This document shows positions 22,458 to 61,036 of a stretch of DNA of 64,000 bases, piece by piece; position 1 is the stretch's first letter, and each line of letters opens with the position of its first letter. The position numbers were made by a program, and so were the translations under genes. The notes beneath the pieces were generated by a model. It searched no databases. It saw only the letters and a program-made list of their open reading frames with translations, and was not told where the DNA came from. Source of the DNA: Lingula anatina (lineage: Eukaryota > Brachiopoda > Lingulata > Lingulida > Lingulidae); the NCBI RefSeq assembly GCF_001039355.2, contig NW_019775524.1, positions 1,602,992 through 1,666,991 on the forward strand, given 5' to 3'.

Positions 22458-25400
22458 TAAATAGGAATGAATTATATTTTACACATATTAAACCATCAAG
22501 GTCTAAGTAGAAAAAAAAAATGTTCATTAGCATTCTCACCTGGTCTTCTGTGGTATTCATTGTAAATTCTATCCCAAGCTGACATGGGTTTTTCTTCCTC
22601 TTCTTCCTCCTCCTCCTCAACTGTCGTCCCTTTACTGGGACCACACTCCAATACAATATCATTGGTCTGATCATAGGCAGGCATCTTCAGACGTTTCATT
22701 TTGGGTGGTGCAGATGGAGTGGATGGTTTGGAAGAAGATGGCTGACCTACAGTTTTCTGCGGTGTCATGCCTGGTTTGAACCTGACATCCCCTGGCAGGT
22801 ACGTCTTTGCTGATTGTTGAGGTTCCTCTGAATCTTCTTCCATTCCAGGCACATATCTTGCATCCCCAGGTAAATATCTCTTTTTCTGCATAGGGGTTCC
22901 TGGAGGTTTTGTCTTTTCTTTGCTTGTGGATTTCGAGTTGGTAGGCAAAGATGGCTTTGAAGACTGTGACTTTACCTTAGCTGGCTGTGCCTCAGCCTGT
23001 TTCTGTTGTGCAGAAGCATCTGGTAATGCAGAATCTTTTTTCTGAGTCATCTTTTTATCTTTGCCTTTGCTCTTTTTGTCTGCTGCTGATGATGGAGGAG
23101 GTTGTTGTGGCGGTAAGGGTTTTCCATACTTAATCCAATCTTGATATTCTTTTGTTGAAGTTCTTGCTAACCTATCCTTCTCTTCCTGAGTCATTGGTCT
23201 GGCCTCGGCCTCCTTTTTTGACTTTTCTTTTGGCACGGCAGTCTTGACTGGCTCATGTTGTTTAACAGAAGCCAGTTTAAGTAAATCTTGGAAGTTCATT
23301 GGTGGGGGACCTGGTGGACGTTTGGGTTTTACCTTCACCTCTGAAGATTTGATTTTAGTTGCATTTGAGATTTCTTTTTCATTCTTTATTGATTCATTAG
23401 ATTTGGCATTACTATGAGTTTGTCTGTGATTGTCTCTGTGTTTATCATGCCTATCTCGTTTGATGTCTTTATGCTTATGGCTACCATGCACATGCTTTTC
23501 ATTTTCATGACTTATGTCGTCTCTATGCTTTGTGGATTTATTTTTATCTGCCTCCTCAGCCTCTCCCTTTTCTTCTTTTGCACTTTTGGGTTGTCTACTG
23601 TTTGCTGTAGTAGGTTTACTTAGCATTGCCTTGGCCTTTTCCTGTAACATTTTCCTGTGCTCTTCCAGTTGTTCTTTGTTAAATGTTTTGGGGACATCTT
23701 TGGTGGTTCGTGCCATGGCATTGGCCTTTTTGTTATGACGAGCATCAGCACGTGCTTTAAGTAACTCTTCTTTCTTCTTCTTGGCCTCTAGAGCTGAACA
23801 GAAAAGAAAACAACTTCTGTACTAAATAAGAAGACAATATTATTATGCTGTTGACTGACATCATGCAATGTTTAACTGCATGCTGCAGCCACAAAGCATA
23901 TAATGCTCTAAATCATTTATATAAAGACGGGGGAAAAATACAAATTATATGCATGGTACTTTCTCATGCACAGTGTATTGACAAATACAAGTACCAGTCT
24001 ATTCATGTTATGACTGTTTATCTTTAAGGGTACTAAAAATTGATAATATTATTATTTCCCCATAGCGATTAAGCAAAACACAAATTTTCTCATAATCTTC
24101 GACAAAGATACACGCCACTGGCTTCAGATAGAGAAAATTGTCTGAAGTGGCATTCACAACAGATGATTCCTTGGACTAACTAGTCCATGGATCAAATATG
24201 GCTGATCCCACTTGAAGAAATGCAGCATTATCCCCTAATGGACTCCCCGCCAGCCACATGTACCACATCCCTGCAGGGGCCTAGCAGTTAAATTTTGGGG
24301 CCACATTAATTCAGCTCTAATTGCTCTGCCCCAGCAGGGATGGAATGTGTGGTAGTGTGTGTTAGGAAACCATTAGAGGATTGTGCGGCACTGCTTTCAA
24401 ATGGGGTTGGCAATTAATATTTGATTTGTGGACTAGTTATTTCGAGGACCATCTGTTGTGAATGTCATGGTCTATAATAGTATATAAGGTCTACCAGTAT
24501 ATAATGCTGAAACAAAAGTGTAACTGGATAACAATAACACAGCTACATCTATAAGCAGCACTTAATTTGCCTGATACCTTGTCTCTCTTCCTCTTCTTTC
24601 CTCTTCTGCAGCAGAGCCTTTACTGCCTTAGGGTCTACTTTACTTCTTTCTAGCTTCTTAGGTGCAGAGAACTTGGTGGTCAAAAGTTTGGAGGCAGGCT
24701 ATAATAAACAGTTGTAACTTGTACACAGTTGGTATTAAAGGACACAATTAATAATTTAAAAATAAATTTAAAAATAAATTAGTAAGAGTGTGGTTCATAA
24801 CCCCCCGACCTCCCTCATTGGCTGGCATTACCTTATATTTAAGTCAAAATACGAGACACAGAATCTAAATTCAACAACATATTTTCACGTTGCCTGTTTG
24901 AGACAGGGCATTCCAGATACTCCGTGCTACGTATCGTAATTAACACTAACAGACACACATGATAGATGACAATACTAACCTTTCTGGTGGCCTCATGTTG
25001 ATTATTTTCGGCTACAGATAAAATGGAACTAAAGTCCATCTTTAGCAGGTAAAACTTTTGAAAAATACTACTTATGGAAGTGTGTGCTCAGGATTTTTTA
25101 ACGTAAGTGCAGTCAGCACTCATTGAAGCAGGCAGGAAGTGGCCATATTATGACGTCANNNNNNNNNNNNNNNNNNNNNNNNNNNNNNNNNNNNNNNNNN
25201 NNNNNNNNNNNNNNNNNNNNNNNNNNNNNNNNNNNNNNNNNNNNNNNNNNNNNNNNNNNNNNNNNNNNNNNNNNNNNNNNNNNNNNNNNNNNNNNNNNNN
25301 NNNNNNNNNNNNNNNNNNNNNNNNNNNNNNNNNNNNNNNNNNNNNNNNNNNNNNNNNNNNNNNNNNNNNNNNNNNNNNNNNNNNNNNNNNNNNNNNNNNN

Positions 25401-26854
25401 NNNNNNNNNNNNNNNNNNNNNNNNNNNNNNNNNNNNNNNNNNNNNNNNNNNNNNNNNNNNNNNNNNNNNNNNNNNNNNNNNNNNNNNNNNNNNNNNNNNN
25501 NNNNNNNNNNNNNNNNNNNNNNNNNNNNNNNNNNNNNNNNNNNNNNNNNNNNNNNNNNNNNNNNNNNNNNNNNNNNNNNNNNNNNNNNNNNNNNNNNNNN
25601 NNNNNNNNNNNNNNNNNNNNNNNNNNNNNNNNNNNNNNNNNNNNNNNNNNNNNNNNNNNNNNNNNNNNNNNNNNNNNNNNNNNNNNNNNNNNNNNNNNNN
25701 NNNNNNNNNNNNNNNNNNNNNNNNNNNNNNNNNNNNNNNNNNNNNNNNNNNNNNNNNNNNNNNNNNNNNNNNNNNNNNNNNNNNNNNNNNNNNNNNNNNN
25801 NNNNNNNNNNNNNNNNNNNNNNNNNNNNNNNNNNNNNNNNNNNNNNNNNNNNNNNNNNNNNNNNNNNNNNNNNNNNNNNNNNNNNNNNNNNNNNNNNNNN
25901 NNNNNNNNNNNNNNNNNCAAAGATACACGCCACTGGCTTCAGATAGAGAAAATTGTCTGAAGTGGCATTCACAACAGATGATTCCTTGGACTAACTAGTC
26001 CATGGATCAAATATGGCTGATCCCACTTGAAGAAATGCAGCATTATCCCCTAATGGTCTCCCCACCAGCCACATGTGCCACATCCCTGCAGGGGCCTAGC
26101 AGTTAAATTTTGGGGCCACATTAATTCAGCTCTAATTGCTCTGCCCCAGCAGGGATGGAGTGTGTGGTAGTGTGTGGTAGGAAACCATTAGAGGATTGTG
26201 CGGCACTGCTTTCAAATGGGGTTGGCAATTAATATTTGATTTGTGGACTAGTTATTTCGAGGACCATCTGTTGTGAATGTCATGGTCTATAATAGTATAT
26301 AAGGTCTACCAGTATATAATGCTGAAACAAAAGTGTAACTGGATAACAATAACACAGCTACATCTATAAGCAGCACTTAATTTGCCTGATACCTTGTCTC
26401 TCTTCCTCTTCTTTCCTCTTCTGCAGCAGAGCCTTTACTGCCTTAGGGTCTACTTTACTTCTTTCTAGCTTCTTAGGTGCAGAGAACTTGGTGGTCAAAA
26501 GTTTGGAGGCAGGCTATAATAAACAGTTGTAACTTGTACACAGTTGGTATTAAAGGACACAATTAATAATTTAAAAATAAATTTAAAAATAAATTAGTAA
26601 GAGTGTGGTTCATAACCCCCCGACCTCCCTCATTGGCTGGCATTACCTTATATTTAAGTCAAAATACGAGACACAGAATCTAAATTCAACAACATATTTT
26701 CACGTTGCCTGTTTGAGACAGGGCATTCCAGATACTCCGTGCTACGTATCGTAATTAACACTAACAGACACACATGATAGATGACAATACTAACCTTTCT
26801 GGTGGCCTCATGTTGATTATTTTCGGCTACAGATAAAATGGAACTAAAGTCCAT
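21321..26854 (-). CDS. SPTY2D1: SPT2 chromatin protein, histone H3-H4 chaperone (SPTY2D1), six exons
   Basis: Exons on the minus strand: 26854-26795, 26513-26393, 23793-22540, 22195-22045, 21888-21814 and 21441-21321. All junctions are GT/AG and phases fit, giving 593 residues. The start MDFSSILSVAENNQ matches the family's MDF N-terminus. Residues 25-100 include VKALLQKRKEEEERQ and KKKEELLKARADARHNKKA. Exon 3 is a long charged, Ser/Pro/Lys-rich linker with two PGD-R-PGM-like repeats (YLPGDARYVPGM and YLPGDVRFKPGM), then MSAWDRIYNEY. Exons 4-6 form the conserved acidic/basic C-terminal SPT2 domain (YIKEIFGYDKRKYRDED, SLRLGMKEDLEDM, ending ERIKKRY). In yeast and animals this domain binds H3-H4 during transcription. 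The gene converges on receptor 2. Intron 2 carries a MITE and an assembly gap. Confidence 0.95.
24151..24464. mobile_element. Foldback-type MITE in SPT2 intron 2
   Basis: It begins CATTCACAACAGATG and ends with its reverse complement. Almost the whole 314 bases form two long imperfect arms with matching blocks (ACTAGTCCA, ATCAAATAT, CCCTGC), so a single strand could fold into one hairpin. It has no coding capacity and no clear target duplication. A second copy of the locus holds it at 25966-26279, and a related fragment lies at 52366-52462. Confidence 0.7.
24578..25039 (-). other. Redundant copy of SPT2 exons 2 and 1
   Basis: Blocks 24578-24698 and 24980-25039 repeat SPT2 exons 2 and 1 (26393-26513 and 26795-26854) at a constant offset of 1815. 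The overlap 24103-25158 = 25918-26973 has no net indel, so the contigs on either side of the gap describe the same bases. Confidence 0.88.
25159..25917. other. Assembly gap (759 N)
   Basis: The gap lies between two contigs that overlap by 1056 bases, so its length is not physical. Open frames across it are artefacts. Confidence 0.95.
25966..26279. mobile_element. Same foldback MITE in the overlapping contig
   Basis: It matches 24151-24464 with a few SNPs, for example in the CCCC(G/A)CCAGCC segment. It lies in SPT2 intron 2 and counts as one insertion seen twice. Confidence 0.7.
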
Positions 26855-26965
26855 CTTTAGCAGGTAAAACTTTTGAAAAATACTACTTATGGAAGTGTGT
26901 GCTCAGGATTTTTTAACGTAAGTGCAGTCAGCACTCATTGAAGCAGGCAGGAAGTGGCCATATTA

Positions 26966-26973
26966 TGACGTCA
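26966..26973. promoter_or_regulatory. CRE-like palindrome TGACGTCA upstream of SPT2
   Basis: The exact full CREB/ATF site lies 112 bases upstream of the SPT2 start codon, in a stretch richer in GC than its surroundings. It is also the last complete sequence before the gap in the other copy (25151-25158). Position and exactness fit a proximal promoter element. Confidence 0.6.
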
Positions 26974-28489
26974 CAGGTAGCACCTGTCTCATCTCGTCTC
27001 ATCTAACACATCTCTTTGTCAATCTGCGTACAACTTTCCGCTTTCTGTTAAAATTGATTTCGAGCGTCTATATTAATTACAAATAAAAACCTAAATCATG
27101 ACTGGTAGTTGTGATTTACTTTTTAAAAATGAGTTAAAACATGTTTGGGGGAATTTTACTATTTTCTGAAATTGCAATTAGTTTTTATGTGAAATTTAGG
27201 ATTTTTTTAAATAGTACAACCCTAATCTTTCCAAATTATTTTAAATATTTTGGCAATTGTGATATAGTTCTTGTCTTTATGTTTTAACTTAAAAGTCTGC
27301 TGAACTATGATTTAAATGGATTTAAATTTAAATTCATTTCTATAATTTATTATTATTATTTTCTTCAAGAGATCAATTAGAAATTTCTTTACGATTGATT
27401 TCAAAGCTTCCTTCACATTAACAAAATTCATAAAATGAAATTACTATATTAATTTCTATGCGAAATCTTACATGAACAGAAAATATGTCTTTTGCTAGGC
27501 AGAGAAGAGGGTCTGAAAATGGTGCTTTGGGATTTTTTTTTAGGATTGAATCTCATCAGAGTGACCAGCTAGTTGGGGATTAGGTATCTGTGAGCACACG
27601 ATTTTTTTTTTTCATTTTTATTTTTTTGCATTTTAGTGCTTCTTCAATTTTATTTCATTAAATTGCGATATGTTGAAATATCATGATATGTTTACTTGTG
27701 TCCACATCTACTAGTAGTTGTGATTTACTTTCTATTGAGAAATAAGCCATGGGAATATCTGCTTGAAACTTGTTTTGCTTGTTTGATACACCGTCTAATT
27801 TTTTAATGGAAAATGTTCAACCAAACCAAACCAAAGAGCAATTTCAATTTTTAAAGTTACAATTATTCACTTCTTTGGCCTTCAGTTACACAGTCAGCTG
27901 TTGCTGCATCAGGCATCATCTCTCTCTGGTGTCTTTCACAATCCTGGATATAGTTACAGACCCATATATAGACATCCGGTCTTATATCCCCAGCAGGATT
28001 ACTGCTTAAAGCTGACAAAACAGCTGCAGTGAAACTCTCAGTTCAGAGGGTACAGACAGAAACAGCTGCTAATTAACTAATAATAATACTAATCATAATA
28101 ACAATAATAATAGTTTGAGCCCTGAATGATACATTGTGACATTTGGCAACCCTCAGCTTAATACAATCATATTGCCAATCATGCTATGCAATTATACAAA
28201 AAATTTGGTGAAATATGTAAAAATAGGAAATTATATTAAAAAAGAATGCAAAAGTTACAACCACTGTCTTGCTACATGGATTGTATGGGGTGACAGGTTC
28301 TTCCAAGTTTTTTTTCCTTTTTGTGGAGTCATTTGAACATGGCTGTCATGGTTTTGCAGTTTGTGCATTAAGGACTTCTAGTTTCTTTCAGCTAGGGGGG
28401 TAGGGGAGATGTACAAGTCCCTCTCAATTTCACCATTGTAATTGCCTACCTGATAATTGAAGTTTCAATAAAAACTACGTATTCAAACT
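26974..28489. other. Intergenic region between SPT2 and the MYRF 3' end
   Basis: This is AT-rich, without coding exons or clear transposon ends. It contains an ATA/AAT-rich simple-sequence stretch near 28078-28112. The left edge near SPT2 should hold its promoter; the right edge is the presumed MYRF polyadenylation region. Confidence 0.5.
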
Positions 28490-31142
28490 GGATAGTATCA
28501 AAGAAATTTATTCACAACTGGTATCTTTTCATAACATTTTTCTACCTATGATAAGACAGGAGATTAGACATATTCTTACTGCATCATTAAGTTGGTCCCT
28601 TGTTCTAGCCATATAGGTTAAACACTCAAAATATGTTTAGAAATGAACTAAAGTCTCTTTGTATACCAGGTGCATCAGTTGCATATTGATATGTTTCTGT
28701 TCAATTTCTTCCACCTTTTATTACCAGAACTCATTCTTAGGACCAGTATTTCCAATTCTTTATCTACAGAATTCTCCAATACAATAAATGTGGATCACAC
28801 GTGTTTATATAATTGTATAAATGATCACATCCCTCCACACAATTCTGTAAACATGTATATTCCAATAAGAACATCAGAATATATGTTGTTATTATGGCTC
28901 TACATCCTGAACAAACATCACCTTTTGTTCTTAAACTGACAAGCAACACTAGTTGTCCCCTAAGACCAAGCACCCTGGTGCTACATTGTATGGGAATATA
29001 TATTTTATATATATATTAGAACTATTAGGATATTAATAACATACAGGATTTAAACTGTATATATACAAGTAAATCTGAATCTCAAATGCTTGCAAAGCAT
29101 CTCACTTAAAAGCTCAAACTTACATAAAAGATGATAAAACTACTGCTACAAAAATAAACTGTGACAGCAAGAAATATGTACAATTCGTTGAATGCTGTTT
29201 AAGTATCCTGTATTAGATAAGTAGATTTTGATACCTTTATCAAATAAAAAGATATTAATCTCTTTTGTATTTACATAGAAAAAACATCAACAAAATGTTA
29301 TAGAACTTGGTGCAAATGTGACCTGCATATGCCTACTGATATATACTATTCATCTTTTTAAATATTGCAAGTTGTAAATGACTCAAATGCTTTTTCTGAT
29401 AGATGGTGCAGCAGAGACACAATCAACATTGATATCTCAAAACTGTCATACATGTACTTTAATGAAACACAACCATATGTATATGTTGCTATATTTTATG
29501 AGGTCACTGCCCTTTTCAGCTTGTGATCTTTGATCACACAGTTATTGGTGGTGGCACCTCTCTCACCAAATTTGTGCATATTAAATGCAACATCTAAAGT
29601 ATACTTCTTAAATATTTTAGCACACATTGTTATTATGATAATCCAGTAAATTTACTCTTCATTAAAGAGCTTAACTTCATTTAACATTTTATAAAATTGT
29701 GAGGATTTTATGTACAAATAAAAAACCATAATTGTGATTTGATAGATAATATTCAAAATTAGAAGCAAATATTACACAAAACAGACTAATTATATATATA
29801 TATATATACGTATTTTTGAGTTTTTCTGGTTCTCTAGATCACAAGCTCCATGTTAGGACATCCTATCTTGTACAATGAAACAACAATTACTTTGAACAGA
29901 CAAGGTGCAGAGATGAAAATTACTTTCAAATTGTCCTTCATTTGCCAAATAAAATATAACCAGATCAGATCAGATCTCTAGTTAACTTCTAAGAAAATAA
30001 CCCTTCTCAATCAATCCTTACACTTCCCAGTGGTGATAACTTTCACTTTGACACTGCTACCCATCACAATACAATTGTTAAAACAATACATTTTATCCAC
30101 AATTTCTGTCATATGTTATGGCATAATCACACACTGTGTTATCTGTTATCTCTATCAAAGCTACCAAGAAACTAGGATTAAGATACAATTATGTCTGCCA
30201 GATATTAAAACCCTGCATAAGGGAACTATTTACAATCTTCACAGTCCTTTTTTTCCTTCAAATATCATTTTACATCTTGAGAGTAACATACTTTAAGAAA
30301 ATACAATTATCTTTTCAAGACAAAATCTGTTATTCCTTACTTAACAAATCAAAGTGCCCATGTGTTTTATTATCCTAGACAAACAGGTAGAACTCCTGAT
30401 GATTTCTGTGATAGCTCTATTAACATATATATACATAAAGACTTGAAGTCAACACGGGGACAGAAGCCAGATGAACACTGTTTGGCAGCAATGTTGCAGA
30501 GTGCATAATGATGACCAGTATTATCATAGAGAACTGTTTGATGTTCCGAGGTTCCCATTGCCTCCTCCTGGTCTGGGCCAACGTTAGTCCTGCTACAGGT
30601 GCTCTAGGTATATGGTGCTACTGTAGCATAAATGCCAACATATTTTGATTCTCAGAGGTCCTAGAAACAGAGAGAAAAGTAGATTTCATGAAATAATACC
30701 AACTGAGTCTGTATGAAGTAAGTTTTGTGTGAAAAATGAAAACAAACTTCAAAACTGGAAGATATGTGCATTGGTTGTGAAATAGTGGTTTGCGGGGTAA
30801 ACAATAGGTGAAAACAATTTTTATAGAGGTTATCCATATGCTCACTACTTTCACTTGCCATCCTTTCTTTAAAATAAATTATGAGTGGTTCCTTAGCTAT
30901 CCATTGTAATGAAGAATAATTTTCATGCAGTATACAACTACCTTTTTCTATTTTATTTAATAAAAGTATGTAGTTTTTAAAGCAATGATGGAATCTTTTG
31001 AGTATGTTACATTTCTTTTTTTTGAATCTTGACTTATAAGAAAACCAAAACACACATAATACTGTGAGACAGTGAAAAAAACATCATGAAAGTTGTATCT
31101 TAAATGCTCTCAAAAAGAAAAAAAACTTACCATACTTGGACT
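28490..31142 (-). other. MYRF: Probable long MYRF 3' UTR
   Basis: About 2.65 kb of AT-rich sequence follows the MYRF stop without any further conserved exon, up to AATAAA on the minus strand at 28508-28513. Two Pumilio-type motifs (TGTAAATA, minus strand) lie at 29268-29275 and 30227-30234. The extent is inferred from the polyadenylation signal only; nearer signals could be used. Confidence 0.45.
28508..28513 (-). terminator. Candidate MYRF polyadenylation signal
   Basis: AATAAA on the minus strand, followed 15-30 bases on by a GT-containing stretch. It is a candidate only, since the whole region is AT-rich. Confidence 0.35.
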
Positions 31143-57001
<25,859 letters not shown>

Positions 57002-57137
57002 CTAAAAAGTAGACAAAAATAAAATACATATATAATTAGTTAAGCATCGATAATAAATGCATATTTCTATTTTTATAACATGTATTAAAATATCTCACCT
57101 ACTAATCAATATTTGTGTTTTGCCTAGTAGTATCACA

Positions 57138-57484
57138 TCTCATTATCCACCTCACTGTTACATCTACCACACTGTTACATCTACCACACTGTCACATCTA
57201 CCACAATACAATGCCTTATCTACCATACTGTCACATCTACCACAATGCCTTATCCACCACACTGTCACATCTACCACAATGCCTTATCCACCACACTGTC
57301 ACATCTACCACACTATCACATCTACCAGAATGCCTTATCCACCACACTGTCACATCTACCACAATGCCTTATCCACCACACTGTCACATCTACCACACTA
57401 TCACATCTACGACATTCTCACATCCACCACACTGTCACATCCACCACACTGCCATATCACACTGCATGGTCATATCCACCAGTG
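57138..57484. repeat. Minisatellite, 17-bp unit with higher-order pattern
   Basis: About 20 units related to CACATCTACCACACTGT. Variants (CACAATGCCTTATC) alternate so that longer periods of 34 and 51 bases appear. The repeat keeps all three plus frames partly open, producing false His/Thr/Pro-rich ORFs. Confidence 0.9.
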
Positions 57485-58493
57485 TGACATCCAGAATAAT
57501 GTCACATCTATCAAGCTATCAATTCTAACACAATGACAGATTCATCACTGTAAATCATTCTTTAACTGATATGTTAATCTTACCCCAACTTTTTAAATTA
57601 AACAACAAAACACCCTTTTGGATATGCTCCATGGCCAGTTAGCCTGCAGATAGCCAAAAGGTCAAATTTTTATTTTAAAAAATATATAATTTAAGTAAGA
57701 AGATGAAAACTAAATTTAAAAAAAATGAAAATTAAAGTGAAAATTTACTATGAACATCTCTGTCATCTGACATCTACATCTAATAACACACAGAAAATGA
57801 CCTCAAAACTACTTTGCCGTGTGCTGACTGGGGTCAAGTGAGAGGAAAGGTAGAGCTTAGGTTTATAAAGGTATTCTTATTATCAGAACTGAGTTGTAGT
57901 AAACTAATGCAATCAGTGAAAAGTTGATACACATCATGATCAATATACAGAACAAAACAAACACATTTGCCTTAGGGATATCTATTTCAGCATGATGATT
58001 TATAGTTATTGGCAGTATAACTGGCCATACAGTGATGATACATACATGAACAAAGTGATGCACACTGCTCTTCATGTCAAACATGTATGTTGTGCTGATG
58101 TTTTTTAAGATCATTAAAGGCCATCATCTCCTGACTTAGCATAAAATGAAGCCAAATTTCTTGGGTCAGAAATAATGGCAGTCTAGTGAGTGCTGTGGTA
58201 TGACAATAAACACAAGCTGACAGAATTTATCCTTTACTATTTTTCTGGTTATTTTTTCACAAGTTCAGTGGAAATTACAATTTATTGCACAACAGTTCGA
58301 ATTCACCATGGTTTTGGTGTCATTTCTGTATTGCATTTCCAGTACATAGAATTTCACACTTATCACCGATATTAAACTCCATCTCAAACTGATTATGACA
58401 GATATTCCAGTCTTGTACGACAAAATTCACTCAGTGCCAAAGACCTTATTTTGGTTGTCCCAGGCTGATTGAGATTCAAGGGCACAATAAACA

Positions 58494-58494
<1 letters not shown>

Positions 58495-58571
<77 letters not shown>
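58495..58571. repeat. (AT)n microsatellite
   Basis: About 38 uninterrupted AT units in the first visible MYRF intron. Confidence 0.95.
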
Positions 58572-58573
<2 letters not shown>

Positions 58574-60878
58574 TGTAAAATCATGACAGGACGAGGAATG
58601 TTGGAATCCAACATTAGGTAACCATTTAACTCACAACTATATACATTATACTTGCAGATATATTTTTCCATTGCCCAGAGCCTCACCTGGGTCATATTCC
58701 TGTCATACTAGGGTAGTAATAGACCCATATTATATTTGGTTACAGGTATTCAGTAGCCTTGGACTGCTTAATTGGTAACACAGAGTTGAACAATAACGAG
58801 GCATTATCTAATCATCCAGTCCAATCACGAATGTCACTCCCAGCCTTTGGCTGCCATAATGTGAACCAACGTACAGGAATTCACTTTTGTGTCATCTTAC
58901 ATGGTCACGATTTCTTTTGCTCAACAAAATTTATTTGGTGAATAGAATTTGTTAAATAGCACAAAAGATGATGGATATGGTAAAACACAGAAAGAAATGC
59001 AGGGGAGGGGCTTAAAGAGAATCATGGTTCAACCTGACACTCCCTGAGACAATTATATTTCTATATAACACCTTCTTCACCTGTCTACCAGCCAGGAACG
59101 TTAACACTATTGTGCTAGAAAAGGGGGTGGTCCCAACACTTGTTCAACAGCAGACCTGTTTGCTTACAAAACTGGTTGTCATTTAGGGGGGAAAAATACA
59201 TGTGTCCAAATTCTGGTTGATGATATCTATTAAGTTGTCAGCTTGACCAGATAGTCTGGCTATAATGCACCAGACATTCTGCAAATTCTCTGTGAAAGCA
59301 CTTGTTGCAAACATGCTCTAGGCTAATTCTTGGCACAAATATATGTCAAAAAAGTCAATAAAAAGATGTTGAGGTTTAGTTATTTAAGATCCTTCTCAAA
59401 TTTTGACTGCCATCTTCCCATGTTCACAGACATCACTTTAAGATCATTGCCATACATACATTTTACGATAAGGAAGGTCTGCTGTCATAACAATAAACCT
59501 ATTTAAATAAAACCATTACAATAAACATATAAATAACAATCTCAAAAGATACATATATCTTTTATAGCATACATTTTGGGGACATTCCATGTTTATCACC
59601 TCCTTCACATCATATTACTGATGTCTCCTATCAACTAACTCCTGATAGCCACAAATACTTAGTTTTTCTCTCTCTTTAGTTTCTCTCTCTTTTTAAAATG
59701 GATCTGAATACTAGTGCTTGGTAAATTCTGCAGGTAGCACAATACTATGGCATGGCCATTTTACTATCTAGAAGTTAAGACAGAGAGAGAGATGGTCTGC
59801 ATGAGGAGATACAGTTGAATATTAAAATTCCCCCAGGGGGAGTTAGGGAAGAGGAAGAGCTGTCAGATATTATCCATAAACATTAATAAATGGACGACTG
59901 AAGAAGACAGTTAAGAAGATCATGTCAAGTGATAAACTTCAACTTCATAACAGAAGGTGAACAATGGAGCCACCTCGGCATAAACCACTGTCCTAGATTA
60001 GAAAACACCAAACGGATTAAATTTTCAGGAAATGTATTTGATAGCTGATATCAGAACTATGGCTATTAGATAGTGTGATGAAAAAAGTGTAAAAGCTTCA
60101 AAAGACAAGAAGTGTTCAATTTGACATTACACTTGCATAATAATGAGAGCTATGAAATAACACCAGTAAGCCACATAAAGTGACCACAATTTGAGTGTTT
60201 TTTAAACCACATGACATCACCACTTCCTCCTTAGTCACAGGTAGCATAGCACACTGAGGTAAAGATGAGGAGAGCATCCACCTGTAAAAAACTTCACTTG
60301 AAGCTATGAAATACAGACAACTCAGTAGTTCAGATTTAATTTCAGTAAGAAATGTTATCCTCCTGTTGGTCATATTTATAACCCAATTGTAGTATTGGTG
60401 ATCTAGCAGGAATACCTCTGTTCAGTGCGGGCACTCAGTGCCTGCAAACATTCAGTTTAAAAACATGTACATCAAACTGGAAACCAGTGCTGGCAACCTG
60501 CAGTGAAAGGCCACACCAGATGATCATAACTCGTGCCCAAACAAATACTTCAAGCTCATAACTTTTCCATACCAGCATCAATGAAAGTTTGTTTTGACAA
60601 TACGTTTTGAGTTAGATCTCACTGAAGATTATGCCATTTTTTTAACCTTTCATAAACTTACTTTCAGGCCTTACTCCCAAAATGGCTCAATGTTTTTCTT
60701 ATAATCAAAAAATGACAAATATTTGATCTTATTTTATGATCAACATTTCTGGGAAACTATAAATGGCACTGTTCTGCCACTAGTGATTTATCATCCAACT
60801 ATCATAGGTAAGAACAATTAAGTTCTTTCTCTACATTACACAGTTAATTTTTTAAACTTTTCTGATATCTATTACAGG

Positions 60879-61036
60879 CCAGTAGCCAGCAATTTCAAAA
60901 GGGGGTTCTTTTTTTGGAAAAAGTGGACATTTTACCATGAAACTTCATGAACCTAAATAAAACTTTACCAAGAGGAGACCTTTTCCCAGAAAAAGTGGCG
61001 CTTTTTCGAACCCCCCCCCCCCCCTGGCTACGGACC
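60879..61036. mobile_element. Small hAT-like MITE
   Basis: Left end CCAGTAGCCAGCAATTTC, right end CCCTGGCTACGGACCTGG, forming inverted (C)CAG/CGTAGCCAG termini followed by G-rich then C-rich runs. 158 bases, no coding frame. It is a better-preserved relative of 55427-55557. Confidence 0.6.

Noticed and set aside
25107-25998. Long frames across the 25159-25917 gap
   Set aside because: They are made of N bases between overlapping contigs.
57057-57536. 159-, 137- and 80-codon His/Thr/Pro-rich frames, and the idea of a CRISPR array
   Set aside because: All come from a 17-base minisatellite without spacers, in an animal intron.
58393-58695. Minus-strand frame with an Ile-Tyr run
   Set aside because: Encoded by the AT microsatellite.
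60116-60373. Minus-strand 85-codon frame considered as MYRF exon 1
   Set aside because: No resemblance to the MYRF N-terminus and no donor of the required phase.
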